From NCBI RefSeq assembly GCF_000482865.1, contig NZ_AXWW01000035.1, positions 1-64,000 on the forward strand: a stretch of 64,000 bases of DNA, given 5' to 3'. The notes below the pieces were generated by a model. It saw only the letters and a program-made list of their open reading frames with translations. It did no database searches and was not told the DNA's origin. Position numbers and translations under genes: made by a program. Source of the DNA: Actinokineospora inagensis DSM 44258. GTDB taxonomy: Bacteria > Actinomycetota > Actinomycetes > Mycobacteriales > Pseudonocardiaceae. This document shows positions 42,344 to 51,438 of the stretch, one piece after another; within the stretch, counting starts at the first letter, position 1, and the number at the start of each line of letters is the position of its first letter.

Positions 42344-43606
42344 TCAGACCGGGGCGCCGATTTCGCCGTTGATGGCGCGCAGGGCGATGTCGGTGCGGTG
42401 GTGCGAACCTGCGAGGTGGATGGCGGTGACCTTGCGGTATGCCTCGTCGCGGGCGTCGGGGAGGGTGGGGCCGGTGCCGACGACGGCGAGGACGCGGCCG
42501 CCTGCGGAGACGAGGGCGCCGTCGTCGCGGCGGCGGGTTCCCGCGTGCAGGACGCCGTCGGCTTCGGCTCCGGTGATGGGGTCGTTGGTGCGGGGGCGGC
42601 CGGGGTAGCCGTCGGCGGCGATGACGACGGTGACGGCGGAGCCGTCGGCCCAGTCGAGCGGGGGGTGGTCGGCGAGGGTGCCCTGGGCGGCGGACAGCAG
42701 CAGCAGCGACAGCGGGCTGCGCAGCAGTGCCAGCACGGACTGGGTTTCCGGGTCGCCGAAGCGGCAGTTGAACTCGATGACCTCGGGGCCGTTGGACGTC
42801 AGCGCGAGGCCCGCGTAGAGCAGGCCGGTGAACGGGGTGCCGCGGTTGGCCATCTCGCGGACGACCGGCTCGACGACGCGGGTGACGATGTCGTCGACGA
42901 GGCCGTCCGGCGCCCACGGGAGCGGGGCGTAGGCGCCCATGCCGCCGGTGTTGGGGCCGGTGTCGCCGTTGCCGACGCGTTTGAAGTCCTGGGCGGGCAG
43001 CAGCGGGACGACGACCCCGGCGGCGTCGACGACGCAGAACAGGGACACCTCGGGGCCGTCGAGGAACGACTCGAGCAGCACCGGGTGGCCGTCTTCGAGC
43101 AGGGTCATCGCGTGGGCGCGCGCGGTGGGGAGGTCGGCGGTGACCACGACACCCTTGCCCGCGGCGAGACCGTCGTCCTTCACGACCCAGGTGGGACCGA
43201 ACCGGGCGAGGGCCGAGTCGAGCCGGGCCGGGTTGTCGACGATCTCGCTGTGCGCCGTCGGCACTCCCGCCACCGCCATGACGTCCTTCGCGAACGCCTT
43301 CGACCCCTCGATGCGGGCGGCGTCCGCGCTGGGCCCGAAGCAGGCGACCCCCGCGGCGCGCACGGCGTCGGCGGCCCCGGCGACCAGCGGACCCTCCGGC
43401 CCGATGACCACGAGGTCCGCGTTCCACCGAGCGGTCAACTCGACCACGGCGGCCGGGTCGAGCGCGTCGACCCCGTAGATCTCGGCGAGCCCGGCGATGC
43501 CGGCGTTGCCGGGGGCGCAGGCAAGCGCGACGACCTCGGGGTCCTTCGACAGCGCCAGGACCAGGGCATGTTCGCGGGCACCAGACCCGATCACCAGGAC
43601 TCGCAC
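42344..43606 (-). CDS. purD: Phosphoribosylamine-glycine ligase PurD
   Basis: This 420-residue ATP-grasp enzyme joins phosphoribosylamine and glycine to give GAR, the second step of purine synthesis. It starts [15 protein letters not shown], has [13 protein letters not shown] in the ATP-grasp domain, the signature [15 protein letters not shown] near residue 235, and [13 protein letters not shown] with the metal ligands near 285. GTG at 43606 starts the canonical strand. It is transcribed separately from the ESX operon that begins 80 bases further on. Confidence 0.97.
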   Translation of the reverse strand: MRVLVIGSGAREHALVLALSKDPEVVALACAPGNAGIAGLAEIYGVDALDPAAVVELTARWNADLVVIGPEGPLVAGAADAVRAAGVACFGPSADAARIEGSKAFAKDVMAVAGVPTAHSEIVDNPARLDSALARFGPTWVVKDDGLAAGKGVVVTADLPTARAHAMTLLEDGHPVLLESFLDGPEVSLFCVVDAAGVVVPLLPAQDFKRVGNGDTGPNTGGMGAYAPLPWAPDGLVDDIVTRVVEPVVREMANRGTPFTGLLYAGLALTSNGPEVIEFNCRFGDPETQSVLALLRSPLSLLLLSAAQGTLADHPPLDWADGSAVTVVIAADGYPGRPRTNDPITGAEADGVLHAGTRRRDDGALVSAGGRVLAVVGTGPTLPDARDEAYRKVTAIHLAGSHHRTDIALRAINGEIGAPV

Positions 43607-43782
43607 GGTCAGTGAGGGTAGATGCCGCCGGGTGGGCGGCACGCGGCGGGCCGGTGCAAACCCGGCGAAGCCGGACAGAGCGTTCATCCGGCGGTGATCC
43701 CGGCGTTGCCGGAACGTGACCGGGATTTCGCGGTGCGCGACCAGGGTGACGCCGGTCAACCAGCGGTCGACGAGGAGGAAGA

Positions 43783-44904
43783 ATGCCTGCTACCCGGACG
43801 ATCGGCGTTGCCGTGTCCGCCCTGGCCCTGTTAGGGGTTGTCGGTATGACGACGGCGAGCGCCACCCCCGACCAGGCCGACCAGCGGCACGGCACGGCGC
43901 CCCCACTGGTCATCGGCCACCGCGGCGCGGCCGGTTACCGGCCCGAACACACCCTGGCCGGCTACGAGTTGGCCGCGCGGATGGGCGCCGACTACATCGA
44001 GCCGGACCTGGTGTCGACCAAGGACGGCGTCCTGGTCGCCCGGCACGAACCCGAGATCGGTGGCACGACGGACGTCTCGAAGCACCCCGAGTTCGCCGAC
44101 CGGAAGAAGACCAAGGTCCTCGACGGTGTGACGGTGACCGGCTGGTGGACCGAGGACTTCACCCTCGCCGAACTCAAGACGCTGCGGGCCGTCGAGCGCA
44201 TCCCGGACGTCCGGCAGCGCAACACGATCTACAACGGCCGCTACGAGGTGCCGACCTTCCAGGAGGTCATCGACCTGAGCAGGCGACTCTCGCGCGAACT
44301 CGGCCGGGAGATCGGGATCTACCCCGAGACCAAGCACCCCACGTACTTCCGCAAGCTCGGCCTCGACCTCAACCCGAAGCTGGTCGACATCCTCAACCGC
44401 AACGGCCTCAACCGGCCGAACGCGAAGGTGTTCGTGCAGTCGTTCGAGGTCGGCAACCTGCAGGAACTCAGCCACAAACTGCGCCTCCCGCTCATCCAGC
44501 TCACCTCGGCGTCCGGCGCGCCGTACGACTTCATCGACCGCGGCGACAAGCGCACCTACGCCGACATCGTCTCCGCCGCTGGCCTGCGCGACGTGGCGAA
44601 GTACGCGTACGGGATCGGCCCCGACAAGAACCAGGTCATCCCCCGGGACGCCGCGGGCAACCTCGCCCAGCCGACCAGCCTGATCGCGGACGCCCACAAG
44701 GCCGGGCTCAAGGTGCACCCGTACACCTTCCGCGCCGAGAACACCTTCCTCCCGCTGAACTTCCGCTCCTCGACCGTGCCGAACGAGTACGGCAACCTGT
44801 TCGGTGAGCTGTCGGCCTACTGGGCCGCGGGCGTGGACGGGGTCTTCACCGACAACGCCGACATCGGGGTCGCGTCGCGTGCGGAAACCTTCCCGCGCCA
44901 CTGA
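43783..44904 (+). CDS. Secreted glycerophosphodiester phosphodiesterase
   Basis: This 373-residue GlpQ-type enzyme hydrolyses glycerophosphodiesters to glycerol 3-phosphate and an alcohol. A signal peptide covers about residues 1-27 ([15 protein letters not shown]). The GDPD domain has [14 protein letters not shown] with the catalytic His and Arg, the metal ligands in [24 protein letters not shown], a second metal Glu in [10 protein letters not shown] and [10 protein letters not shown] near the end. GAGGAGGAAGA stands before the ATG. A hairpin terminator follows the stop. Confidence 0.95.
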   Translation: MPATRTIGVAVSALALLGVVGMTTASATPDQADQRHGTAPPLVIGHRGAAGYRPEHTLAGYELAARMGADYIEPDLVSTKDGVLVARHEPEIGGTTDVSKHPEFADRKKTKVLDGVTVTGWWTEDFTLAELKTLRAVERIPDVRQRNTIYNGRYEVPTFQEVIDLSRRLSRELGREIGIYPETKHPTYFRKLGLDLNPKLVDILNRNGLNRPNAKVFVQSFEVGNLQELSHKLRLPLIQLTSASGAPYDFIDRGDKRTYADIVSAAGLRDVAKYAYGIGPDKNQVIPRDAAGNLAQPTSLIADAHKAGLKVHPYTFRAENTFLPLNFRSSTVPNEYGNLFGELSAYWAAGVDGVFTDNADIGVASRAETFPRH

Positions 44905-44917
44905 CCTTCTTCCGATT

Positions 44918-44950
44918 GGGCCGTCACCTCTGTCCTAGGGGTGGCGGCCC
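44918..44950 (+). terminator. Terminator of the glycerophosphodiesterase gene
   Basis: GGGCCGTCACC and GGTGGCGGCCC form an 11-base stem with a single G-U pair and an 11-base loop, 14 bases beyond the TGA stop. A TTCACCTTTCC tract follows. Confidence 0.8.
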
Positions 44951-45068
44951 TTCACCTTTCCCAGGTCAGGCCCATGTTCCGCTCCGGAGGTTAATCCATC
45001 TCGGTGACAGAAGTTATCCACAGGAGAGCTTCTCCGCCCCTTGTTTCAAGATCTTTTGTCCGACCCCA

Positions 45069-45144
45069 CGGGTAGACTGGCATCGAGGGCTGCCCCCGGG
45101 AAGGGTGGGGGCCGCCTGGGGGTGGTGGGGGGTGGCTTGGCAAG
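45069..45144. repeat. G-rich dispersed repeat, copy A
   Basis: A CGGGTAGACTGG box is followed by CCCGGGAAGGGTGGGGGCCG, then GCCTGGGGGTGGTGGGG and GGCTTGGCAAG. The second half recurs in direct orientation at 45721 (copy B). The first half, with the CGGGTAGACTGG box, recurs inverted at 48133 (copy C). Copies A and B flank the two IS110 remnants. Confidence 0.65.
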
Positions 45145-45214
45145 ATCCACTGCGGGTGCCCGCCGGCCTGGGGTGTTGGGGCTGTCCGTGGAGTGGGTGG
45201 GTGCTGACGCGGTA

Positions 45215-45465
45215 GAGCTTGCGGGCTATGTGGCGTTTGAGGCACTGGGTGGCTCGCGTCTGGCTTTGCCTTCACGGACACGCGGTCGATGTGGTCGCGG
45301 GTGTGGTGGTCCCAGCGTAGGCGCACCAGCTCGATGCTGCGCAGGGCCGAGTTCGCTGGACAGTCGCCGGCGCGGTTGAGCCGGTGACCTCGAACACGTC
45401 GATGTCAGCGGCTGCCAGGTGGCGGGCGAGCTCAGCCTTGTAGGAGCCGGGCCATCGATGCCCGT
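45215..45465 (-). mobile_element. IS110-family transposase remnant, minus strand
   Basis: The minus strand reads WPGSYKAELARHLAAADIDV, then FEV, which matches the (G)SYGAxLARHLxAAGIDVxEV segment in the N-terminal half of IS110 transposases. Twenty codons on, another frame reads ALRSIELVRLRWDHHTRDHIDR and then VREGKARRE, matching their C-terminal part (NRALxxIxxxRLRxDxxTRxYxxRRxxEGKxRRE). An internal deletion and at least one frameshift have removed the middle, so this is a dead copy. Confidence 0.6.
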
Positions 45466-45502
45466 CCGGGTGACCACCCGCGACGAACGATCGGCAGGGT
45501 GG

Positions 45503-45620
45503 ATGAGCAGCGCTGTCGGCGTGTTCCTCGGCCTGGACGTCGACAGGGGCAAATACCACGCCGTCGGCCTCGACCCTGACGGCAAAGCGGCTGCACCCCG
45601 CCCGGCCCGACACACCAAGA
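45503..45620 (+). mobile_element. IS110-family transposase N-terminal fragment, plus strand
   Basis: The frame reads MSSAVGVFLGLDVDRGKYHA and then VGLDPDGKAAAPRP. This is the opening of the DEDD transposase domain of IS110 elements, where FLGLDVGKxxHxAxxLDxxG is usual; the first catalytic Asp is present. Similarity ends after about 35 residues. It points the opposite way to the neighbouring remnant, so at least two insertions have decayed here. Confidence 0.6.
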
Positions 45621-45720
45621 TCACCGCAGGACCACGACACATGACCCGAGGCCCACAACGACCGCCACACCAACCCGAATCACACTCTGACCAGCACAAA
45701 CCGACAGTGCCGAAACCCTG

Positions 45721-45764
45721 CCGGAAGGGTGGGGCCGCCTGGGGGTGGTGGGGCGGCTTGGCAA
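45721..45764. repeat. G-rich dispersed repeat, copy B
   Basis: CCGGAAGGGTGGGGCCGCC is followed by TGGGGGTGGTGGGG and GGCTTGGCAAG. It is nearly identical to the second half of copy A at 45096-45144 and in the same orientation. Two to four G residues and short spacers have been gained or lost between the copies. Confidence 0.65.
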
Positions 45765-45931
45765 GCGGGTACGGGCGGGTTCGCCGGATCGGGTGAGTGG
45801 GGCTCGGATCTCGGGCTGTTGGAGCTGTGGGGCGAGCGGGTGCGAGTTGTGTGGAGCCGTGCGTCGCGCGGGTGTGGGGCCGGTGACGCCGCGCGTGGGG
45901 GAGTTGGCTGGTAGCTCGTTTGGGGCAGGGG

Positions 45932-46189
45932 TTAGACGATGCGTTCGTCGATGAAGCACCAGCGCCAGGATTCGCCGGGTTCGTGGGATTGCATGACGGG
46001 GTGGGTGGTGGCGTGGTGGTGGGCGGTGGCGTGTTTGCGGGGGCTGGAGTCGCAGCAGGCGACGTGACCGCAGGTGAGGCAGCGGCGGAGGTGGACCCAG
46101 TGGCGGTTGCCCTCGGCGACGCAGTCGCCGCAGGTGTCGGTGGGGTCGGCGGGCAGGGTGGGCAGGGTGGTGGTGTGGTCGCAGGACAT
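45932..46189 (-). CDS. UBP-type zinc finger protein
   Basis: This 85-residue protein consists of a UBP-type (ZnF-UBP) zinc finger: CGDCVAEGNRHWVHLRRCLTCGHVACCDSS supplies four Cys, and KHATAHHHATTHPVMQSHEPGESWRWCFID supplies the His ligands and the conserved WRWC end. In eukaryotes the fold binds free ubiquitin C-termini; in actinobacteria its role is unknown. GGAG lies seven bases before the ATG. The divergent Na+/H+ antiporter starts 68 bases away. In other actinobacteria this finger is often next to or fused with such an antiporter, so a regulatory role in ion transport is plausible. Confidence 0.88.
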   Translation of the reverse strand: MSCDHTTTLPTLPADPTDTCGDCVAEGNRHWVHLRRCLTCGHVACCDSSPRKHATAHHHATTHPVMQSHEPGESWRWCFIDERIV

Positions 46190-46256
46190 GGGGCGGCTCC
46201 TTCCGTGCCGGGTGTGGCATGGGCAATCCTTGCGCACGGACACGGAGGAGGCTGCG

Positions 46257-47801
46257 GTGGAACTACTCCTGCTGCTGGCGGGGGCCCTGGCGGTGGCGGC
46301 TGCGGCGCGCCGGTTCGACTGGCCCGCGCCGTTGTTGTTGGTGGCGGTGGGGTTGGCGGTGTCGTTCGTGCCGGGGGTGCCGGAGTTCCGGATGGACCCG
46401 GAGTTGGTGCTGGTCCTGGTGCTGTCGCCGCTGTTGTACTCAGCGGCGTTGGACAGTTCCTACCTGGACATCAAGGCGAACATCCGGCCGATCGGGCTGT
46501 TGGCCGTCGGGCTGGTGTTGGCGTCCACGGTCGCGGTTGGTGTTGTCGCTCACATGGTGCTGCCGGGGCTGCCGTTGGCGTCGGCGCTCGTGTTGGGGGC
46601 GGTGGTGGCGCCGCCGGACGCGGTGGCGGCGGTCTCGATCGGACGGAAACTGGGGCTGCCACGGCGGGCGATGACGTTGCTCACCGGGGAGAGCCTGGGC
46701 AATGACGCGACCGCCCTGACCGCGTTCAAGGTGGCGTTGGCGGCGGCCACCGGGGTGGCGGCGTTCTCCTGGACGACCGGGATCGTCACGCTGCTCGTCA
46801 CCTCGGTTGGTGGGGTCCTGGTCGGTCTGGTGCTGGGCGTGGTCGTCCACAAGATCCGGTTGCGGTTGGGTGACGGGCTCCTGGAGAGCGCGCTGGGCAT
46901 GCTGGTGCCGTTCGCCGCCTACCTGCTGGGTGAGGAGGTGCACACGTCCGGGGTGTTGGCGATCGTGGCGGCGGGGCTGTACCTGGGGCACAACGCGCCC
47001 GCGGCGGGGTACGCGACGCGGCTGCAGGAGACGGCGGTGTGGCAGTCGGTGGACATGCTGCTGGAGTCGCTGGTGTTCGCGCTGATCGGGTTGCAGATGC
47101 GGACGATCGTGTCCTCGGTGCACATCGACGGCGGGTTGCTGGCGGCGTCCGGGCTGGTGCTGCTGGCGGTGATCGCGATCCGGTTCGTGTGGATGTTCCC
47201 GTCGGCGTACGTGCCGCGGTGGCTGTCCCCGCGCATCCGGCGGCGCGAGGCGAAACCGAGTTGGCGGCAGTTGACGGTGATCTCGTGGGCCGGGATGCGC
47301 GGCGTGGTGTCGCTGGCGGGTGCGGCGGCGATCCCGTTGACCATGCCCGGCCGCGACGTGGTGGTGCTGCTGACGTTCGTGATCACCGTCGGCACGTTGC
47401 TGCTGCAGGGCATGACGCTGCCCCTGTTGATCCGGCGGCTGGGTGTGCGGGCCGAGGACGGGCAGGACCGGGTGCTGGCCGAGGCCCAGGTGCAGAGCAC
47501 AGCGGCACGGGCGGCCGTCGACCGACTGGACGAACTGCTCGACGGCGACGACGTACCCGAGCACGTCGCGGCGAAACTGCGGGCGCTGGCCCAACACCGC
47601 GGCAACGCCGTGTGGGAGCGGTTGGGCCGCCAAGCCCAGGAGAACCCGGCCGCGGCGTTCCGGCGGCTGCGGCGGGAGATGCTGGCCGCGGAGCGCGCTG
47701 TCTTCGTCACCGCCCGCGACCGCGGCGAAATCGACGACGAGATCCTGCGGCAGGTGCAACGCGAACTCGACCTGGAGGAGGCAGCGCTCGCGCGGGAGTG
47801 A
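46257..47801 (+). CDS. Na+/H+ antiporter, CPA1 family
   Basis: This 514-residue membrane protein has 12 predicted transmembrane helices (about residues 1-400) and a cytoplasmic tail of about 110 charged residues. Family motifs are LSPLLYSAALDSS, the ion-binding GAVVAPPDAVAAVS near residue 120, TGESLGNDATALTAF near 145, and WAGMRGVVSLAGAAAIPL near 345. It exchanges external protons for cytoplasmic sodium or potassium. GGAGGAGG precedes the GTG start. Its divergent partner is the UBP zinc finger gene. Confidence 0.93.
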   Translation: MELLLLLAGALAVAAAARRFDWPAPLLLVAVGLAVSFVPGVPEFRMDPELVLVLVLSPLLYSAALDSSYLDIKANIRPIGLLAVGLVLASTVAVGVVAHMVLPGLPLASALVLGAVVAPPDAVAAVSIGRKLGLPRRAMTLLTGESLGNDATALTAFKVALAAATGVAAFSWTTGIVTLLVTSVGGVLVGLVLGVVVHKIRLRLGDGLLESALGMLVPFAAYLLGEEVHTSGVLAIVAAGLYLGHNAPAAGYATRLQETAVWQSVDMLLESLVFALIGLQMRTIVSSVHIDGGLLAASGLVLLAVIAIRFVWMFPSAYVPRWLSPRIRRREAKPSWRQLTVISWAGMRGVVSLAGAAAIPLTMPGRDVVVLLTFVITVGTLLLQGMTLPLLIRRLGVRAEDGQDRVLAEAQVQSTAARAAVDRLDELLDGDDVPEHVAAKLRALAQHRGNAVWERLGRQAQENPAAAFRRLRREMLAAERAVFVTARDRGEIDDEILRQVQRELDLEEAALARE

Positions 47802-47933
47802 CGGACCGGACACGCACTTCGGCAACCGCCCCCTTCCCAGGGGTTCCGCGGACGCTAGTTTGTGCTGGTCGGAGCAGGAGCCTGGGTGGTTACAGCGGCC
47901 AGGTCACGGCGCGTGAGCGACGGTGACGAGGCG

Positions 47934-48110
47934 TCAGGCGCTGATGGCGGGGTTGCGCGGAGTGGCCACGACGTGAGGTCCGGTGCCGACGCGTACTCGG
48001 GACTGGCTTTCGCGGACAGTGACGTCGCCGACCCGGTGCAGCCGGTTGTCGATGTGCCGTACCCACGCGGCACGGTCGCGATCTGGGAGCGTGCCGCCTG
48101 CGCACAACCG
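47934..48110 (-). pseudogene. Possible gene fragment
   Basis: A minus-strand frame ending in TGA at 47934 reads TLPDRDRAAWVRHIDNRLHR and then VGDVTVRESQSRVRVG, with strong G/C preference at third positions. It has no start codon or ribosome binding site, and upstream it runs into repeat copy C. It therefore looks like the C-terminal end of a gene cut off by rearrangement. I cannot name the family. Confidence 0.35.
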
Positions 48111-48132
48111 ACTTCAACAGCATCCGGACCTG

Positions 48133-48188
48133 GCCCCGGGCGGCCCCCACCCTTCCCGGGGGGCGTCCCCAGGCCCAGTCTACCGGGT
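48133..48188. repeat. G-rich dispersed repeat, copy C (inverted)
   Basis: On the minus strand it reads CCCGGTAGACTGGGCCTGGG and then CCCCCCGGGAAGGGTGGGGG, matching the first half of copy A (45069-45115) in the opposite orientation. A and C thus form a 3.1-kb inverted pair around the UBP zinc finger and antiporter genes. Confidence 0.6.
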
Positions 48189-48220
48189 GGGCAAGATCGA
48201 CAGGGGTGGGTGTCGGGGGC

Positions 48221-48293
48221 TGTGGACAGGCGAGCGGAATGTGGACAACTCGACCCGACGACCTTGGTGTGGAGTGTGGACAACTCGACCCGA
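48221..48293. repeat. Direct repeats containing DnaA-box-like sequences
   Basis: TGTGGACAACTCGACCCGA occurs exactly at 48240-48258 and at 48275-48293, 35 bases apart. Each begins with TGTGGACAA, the complement of TTGTCCACA, which is the preferred DnaA box of high-GC actinobacteria. A third, one-base variant (TGTGGACAG) is at 48221. No replication genes are near, so this is not oriC. Confidence 0.5.
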
Positions 48294-48544
48294 TCACCTC
48301 GATGGCGAACGGCGTGACCACCTGGCGAGACAGGTGATGACCTGGGTGAACAGCGAGTGCGGGTGGTGCATCATCAGCGCCTGACCCACGGCCGCGATGT
48401 GCGTAGAACGGCTGCGGCGCCGACATGTCGACCTGGGTGTCGGCACCGCGATCCGGCTGAGCGTGATCCATCCCCAGGCCGGATGAGCGGACGAGTGAGG
48501 GCGGAGGGCAGGCCCCTGCTCAAACCGGCCCTCCGCCACTCGAT

Positions 48545-49683
48545 TCAGGACGCGGCGACCCGCAGTTCGCGTGCGGGTGTCGCCTCCTGCGGGGCCAGCA
48601 GGCCGCGTCGGGCCAGTTCCGGCCGCACGCCCTCGCCGAACCAGTACGCCTCTTCCAGGTGTGGGTAGCCGGAGAGGACGAACTCGGTGATGCCGACCCC
48701 GTGGTATTCCTCGATCAGGTCGGCGACCTCGGTGTGGCTGCCGACCAGGGCGGTGCCCGCGCCGCCGCGGACCAGGCCGATACCGGCCCACAGGTTGGGG
48801 TGCACCTCGAGGCCGCGCACGCCCTTGTCCAGCGCGCCCCGGTGCAGTGCCAGCATGCGTTGCTGACCGGTCGACTGGCTGGTCGCCAACTGGGTTTGGG
48901 CCGCCGCGACCTGCTCGGGGCTGAGCGCGTCGAGGAGCCGCTGGGCTTCGGCCCAGGCCGCGTCCGGGGTGTCCCGGGAGATGGTGTGCAGGCGGACGCC
49001 GAACCGCAGTGGTCGGTCGCCTGCGAGCGCGCGCACTCTGGCGATCTTCTCGGCGACCTGGGCGGGCGGTTCGCCCCAGGTCAGGTAGACGTCGGCGTGT
49101 CGGGCGGCGACGGGGAGGGCGGCGTCGGACGAGCCGCCGAAGTAGATGGACGGCAGCGGGTCCGGGGCGGCGAGCGTGGTCGCGCCGACGACCCGCAGGT
49201 GGTCGCCGTCGAAGTCGAACGGTTCGCCGGTCCAGGTGCCGCGGACGATGCTGAGGAACTCGTCGGTGCGGGCGTAGCGGGCGTCGTGGTCGTGGAAGTC
49301 GCCGAAGCGTTGCTGTTCGACGGCGTCGCCGCCGGTCACGATGTTGAGCAGCAGCCTGCCGCGGGAGATCCGCTGGTGGTGGCGGCCATCTGGGCGGCCA
49401 GGGTGGGGGAGATGACGCCGGGGCGGAACGCGACGAGGAACTTGAGCCTGCTGGTCTCGCGGATGAGGGCGGCGGTGATCAGCCAGGCGTCCTCGCAGAA
49501 GGTGCCGGTGGGGGTGAGCACGCCGGTGAAGCCGAGTTGTTCGGCGGCGCGGGCGACCTGGGCGAGGTAGTCGATGTCGGGTTCGCGGCGGGCGGAGGAC
49601 TCGGCGCGGCCCGCGTGGAAGCGCTCGACGATGGTGCGGCCGTCGCCCGAGGTGGGGAGGAACCAGTGCAGGGTGACGCTCAT
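48545..49683 (-). pseudogene. ssuD: Alkanesulfonate monooxygenase (SsuD-like) with a one-base frameshift
   Basis: The two halves are open in different frames. The first (ATG 49683) has the SsuD/LLM start [16 protein letters not shown] and the [21 protein letters not shown] segment. The second carries [31 protein letters not shown] and SIYFGGSSDAALPVAARHAD. At about 49377 the first frame reads MAATTSGSP where the family has [14 protein letters not shown]; restoring one base joins the halves into a normal protein of about 379 residues. The enzyme uses FMNH2 and oxygen to release sulfite from alkanesulfonates. The ATG overlaps the stop of ssuA by four bases, as the fourth gene of the operon. It is either truly broken or a base-call error. 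Confidence 0.85.
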
Positions 49684-50747
49684 CGTTGGGCTCCTGACTC
49701 GGCGACGGCCGCGATGTCGGCGTCGTAGCGGTGGTCGACGAAGTCGGCGAAGGTGAACTTGGCGGGCAGGATCTTGGCCTCGACGAACGCGTCGGCCAGT
49801 TTCTGCTCGTCGGCGTTCAGGGTGTCGTCGAGCTTGATCGGGCGGTCCAGGCCGCGCTGGGCCGCCTCCAGCGCGACCTCGGGTTTGAGGCCGGTTTCCT
49901 TCGACCAGGCCGCTGCTCGTTCGTCGACGTGGGCTTTGGCGTAGTTGAGCGCTTTGGCGTAGCGGACGACGTAATCGCGCAAAGCGGTGTTCTTGCCCGC
50001 GTCTCCCAGGGCCGCCTTACCGGCGACGAGGAAGCTGTAGCCGTTGGCGAGCGAGTCGGGTCCGGCTTCGGTGTTGGGTTTGCCACCGCCGATGGTGCCG
50101 GTGCCGTCGACGAGGATCCTGGCTTTGGCGTCTCGTAGTGCCTGCGTGGTGTACGGGTCCCAGATCGACCAGGCGTCCAGCTTGCCCTGGGTGAACGCGG
50201 CGTACGCGTCGGAGGGCTGCAGGTAGCTGATGGTGACGTCGCCGGGGTTCAGCTTCGCCGCGCGCAGCACGTTGAGCAGCAGGCCGTGCGCGGAGCTGCC
50301 CTTGGCGACGCCGATGGTCTTGCCGCGCAGGTCTTGGAGGCCGCGCAGCGGCGAGCCGTCGGGGACCAACAAGGTGTCGCTGGTGACGTCGCCCTTCTGC
50401 GCGGCGACGACGGCGACCTTGGCGTTGGCCGCGGCGGAGAACAGCGGCGGGGTGTTGCCGACGGCGCCGATGTCGATCGCCGCGGCGGACGCGGCCTCCA
50501 GCAACGGCGGGCCGGAGGTGAAGGTCGACCACTCGATCTTGTACGGCAGGTCCTTGAGCAGGCCCGCCGCGTCCAGCAGCGACTTCTGGCCGCCCTTCTG
50601 GTCACCGACCTTGAGCGTGACCTTGGCCAGGTCGGCGGCGTTGACCGCGGCGGGGACGGACGCCGCCTTGTTCTCCGAGTCGGTGCTGCCGCAGGCGGTC
50701 AGAACCAGGGCAGCTACGGCTAAGAGGGGCAGGTTACGCAGTCGCAC
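49680..50747 (-). CDS. ssuA: Aliphatic sulfonate ABC transporter, binding lipoprotein
   Basis: This 355-residue NMT1/SsuA-type binding protein has a lipobox (LVLTACGS, Cys near residue 19). The mature domain has [86 protein letters not shown] and NGYSFLVA, which match sulfonate-binding proteins. GTG at 50747 overlaps the ATPase gene by 14 bases. It delivers sulfonates to the SsuC/SsuB transporter outside the membrane. Confidence 0.92.
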   Translation of the reverse strand: MRLRNLPLLAVAALVLTACGSTDSENKAASVPAAVNAADLAKVTLKVGDQKGGQKSLLDAAGLLKDLPYKIEWSTFTSGPPLLEAASAAAIDIGAVGNTPPLFSAAANAKVAVVAAQKGDVTSDTLLVPDGSPLRGLQDLRGKTIGVAKGSSAHGLLLNVLRAAKLNPGDVTISYLQPSDAYAAFTQGKLDAWSIWDPYTTQALRDAKARILVDGTGTIGGGKPNTEAGPDSLANGYSFLVAGKAALGDAGKNTALRDYVVRYAKALNYAKAHVDERAAAWSKETGLKPEVALEAAQRGLDRPIKLDDTLNADEQKLADAFVEAKILPAKFTFADFVDHRYDADIAAVAESGAQR

Positions 50748-51438
50748 GGTCGGTCACTCCCAGGTCGCGCAGCACACGGGCGCGGATGTCGATGTGGTCG
50801 GACAGTTCTCTCGGTCGCGGGTGTGTGAGGACGTACTCGCTCCCGATACGGCCGTCGTCGAGCACGAGCACCCGGTCGGCCAGCAACAACGCCTCGTCGA
50901 CGTCGTGGGTCACGAGCAGCACGGCGGGTTTGTGCCGCTGCCACAGGGTTTCCACGAGCCGGTGCATGGCCAGGCGGGTCAACGCGTCGAGCGCCCCGAA
51001 GGGTTCGTCGAGCAGCAGGAGGTCGGGTTCGCGGACCAGCGCGCGGGCCAGCGACACCCGCTGGGCCTCGCCGCCGGACAACGTGCGCGGCCAGGCGTCG
51101 GCGTGGTCGACCAGCCGGACCTCGGCCAGTGCCGCCAGCGCGGCGTCCCGACCGACCACCGGGTGCAGGCCGAGCACCACGTTGCGCCAGACCCTGCGCC
51201 ACGGCAGCAACCTGGGCTGCTGGAACGCCACCGAGACCTGACCGTCCACAGTGGCCGATCCGGTGGTGTCGGTGTCCAGTCCCGCCAACACCTTCAGCAA
51301 GGTCGACTTGCCGGAGCCGCTGCGCCCCAACAGCGCGACGAACTCCCCCGGCGCGATGTCGAGGTCCAGGTCGCGCAGGACGGTCCGCTCGCCGAACCGC
51401 TTGGTCAGCCCGCGCACCGCCACGGTCAGCCCCGCCAT
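50734..51438 (-). CDS. ssuB: Aliphatic sulfonate ABC transporter, ATP-binding protein
   Basis: This 234-residue ATPase has Walker A GRSGSGKST near residue 37, the Q-loop VAFQQPRLLPWRRV, the signature LSGGEAQRVSLARAL near 120, Walker B LLLLDEPFGALD and switch His in LLVTHDVDEAL. These are typical of SsuB/TauB/NrtD-type importers. ATG at 51438 overlaps the permease stop by 13 bases. The frame is open upstream, but that part is antisense to the permease. Confidence 0.92.
   Translation of the reverse strand: MAGLTVAVRGLTKRFGERTVLRDLDLDIAPGEFVALLGRSGSGKSTLLKVLAGLDTDTTGSATVDGQVSVAFQQPRLLPWRRVWRNVVLGLHPVVGRDAALAALAEVRLVDHADAWPRTLSGGEAQRVSLARALVREPDLLLLDEPFGALDALTRLAMHRLVETLWQRHKPAVLLVTHDVDEALLLADRVLVLDDGRIGSEYVLTHPRPRELSDHIDIRARVLRDLGVTDRATA

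Noticed and set aside
45014-45022. TTATCCACA, a perfect E. coli-type DnaA box
   Set aside because: It is a single site without neighbours or an AT-rich unwinding region, so it is not an origin. I mention it only with the cluster at 48.2 kb.
48300-48480. Minus-strand open frame with moderate codon bias starting near 48471
   Set aside because: It runs through the DnaA-box repeats and repeat copy C, and it has no recognisable family or ribosome binding site.
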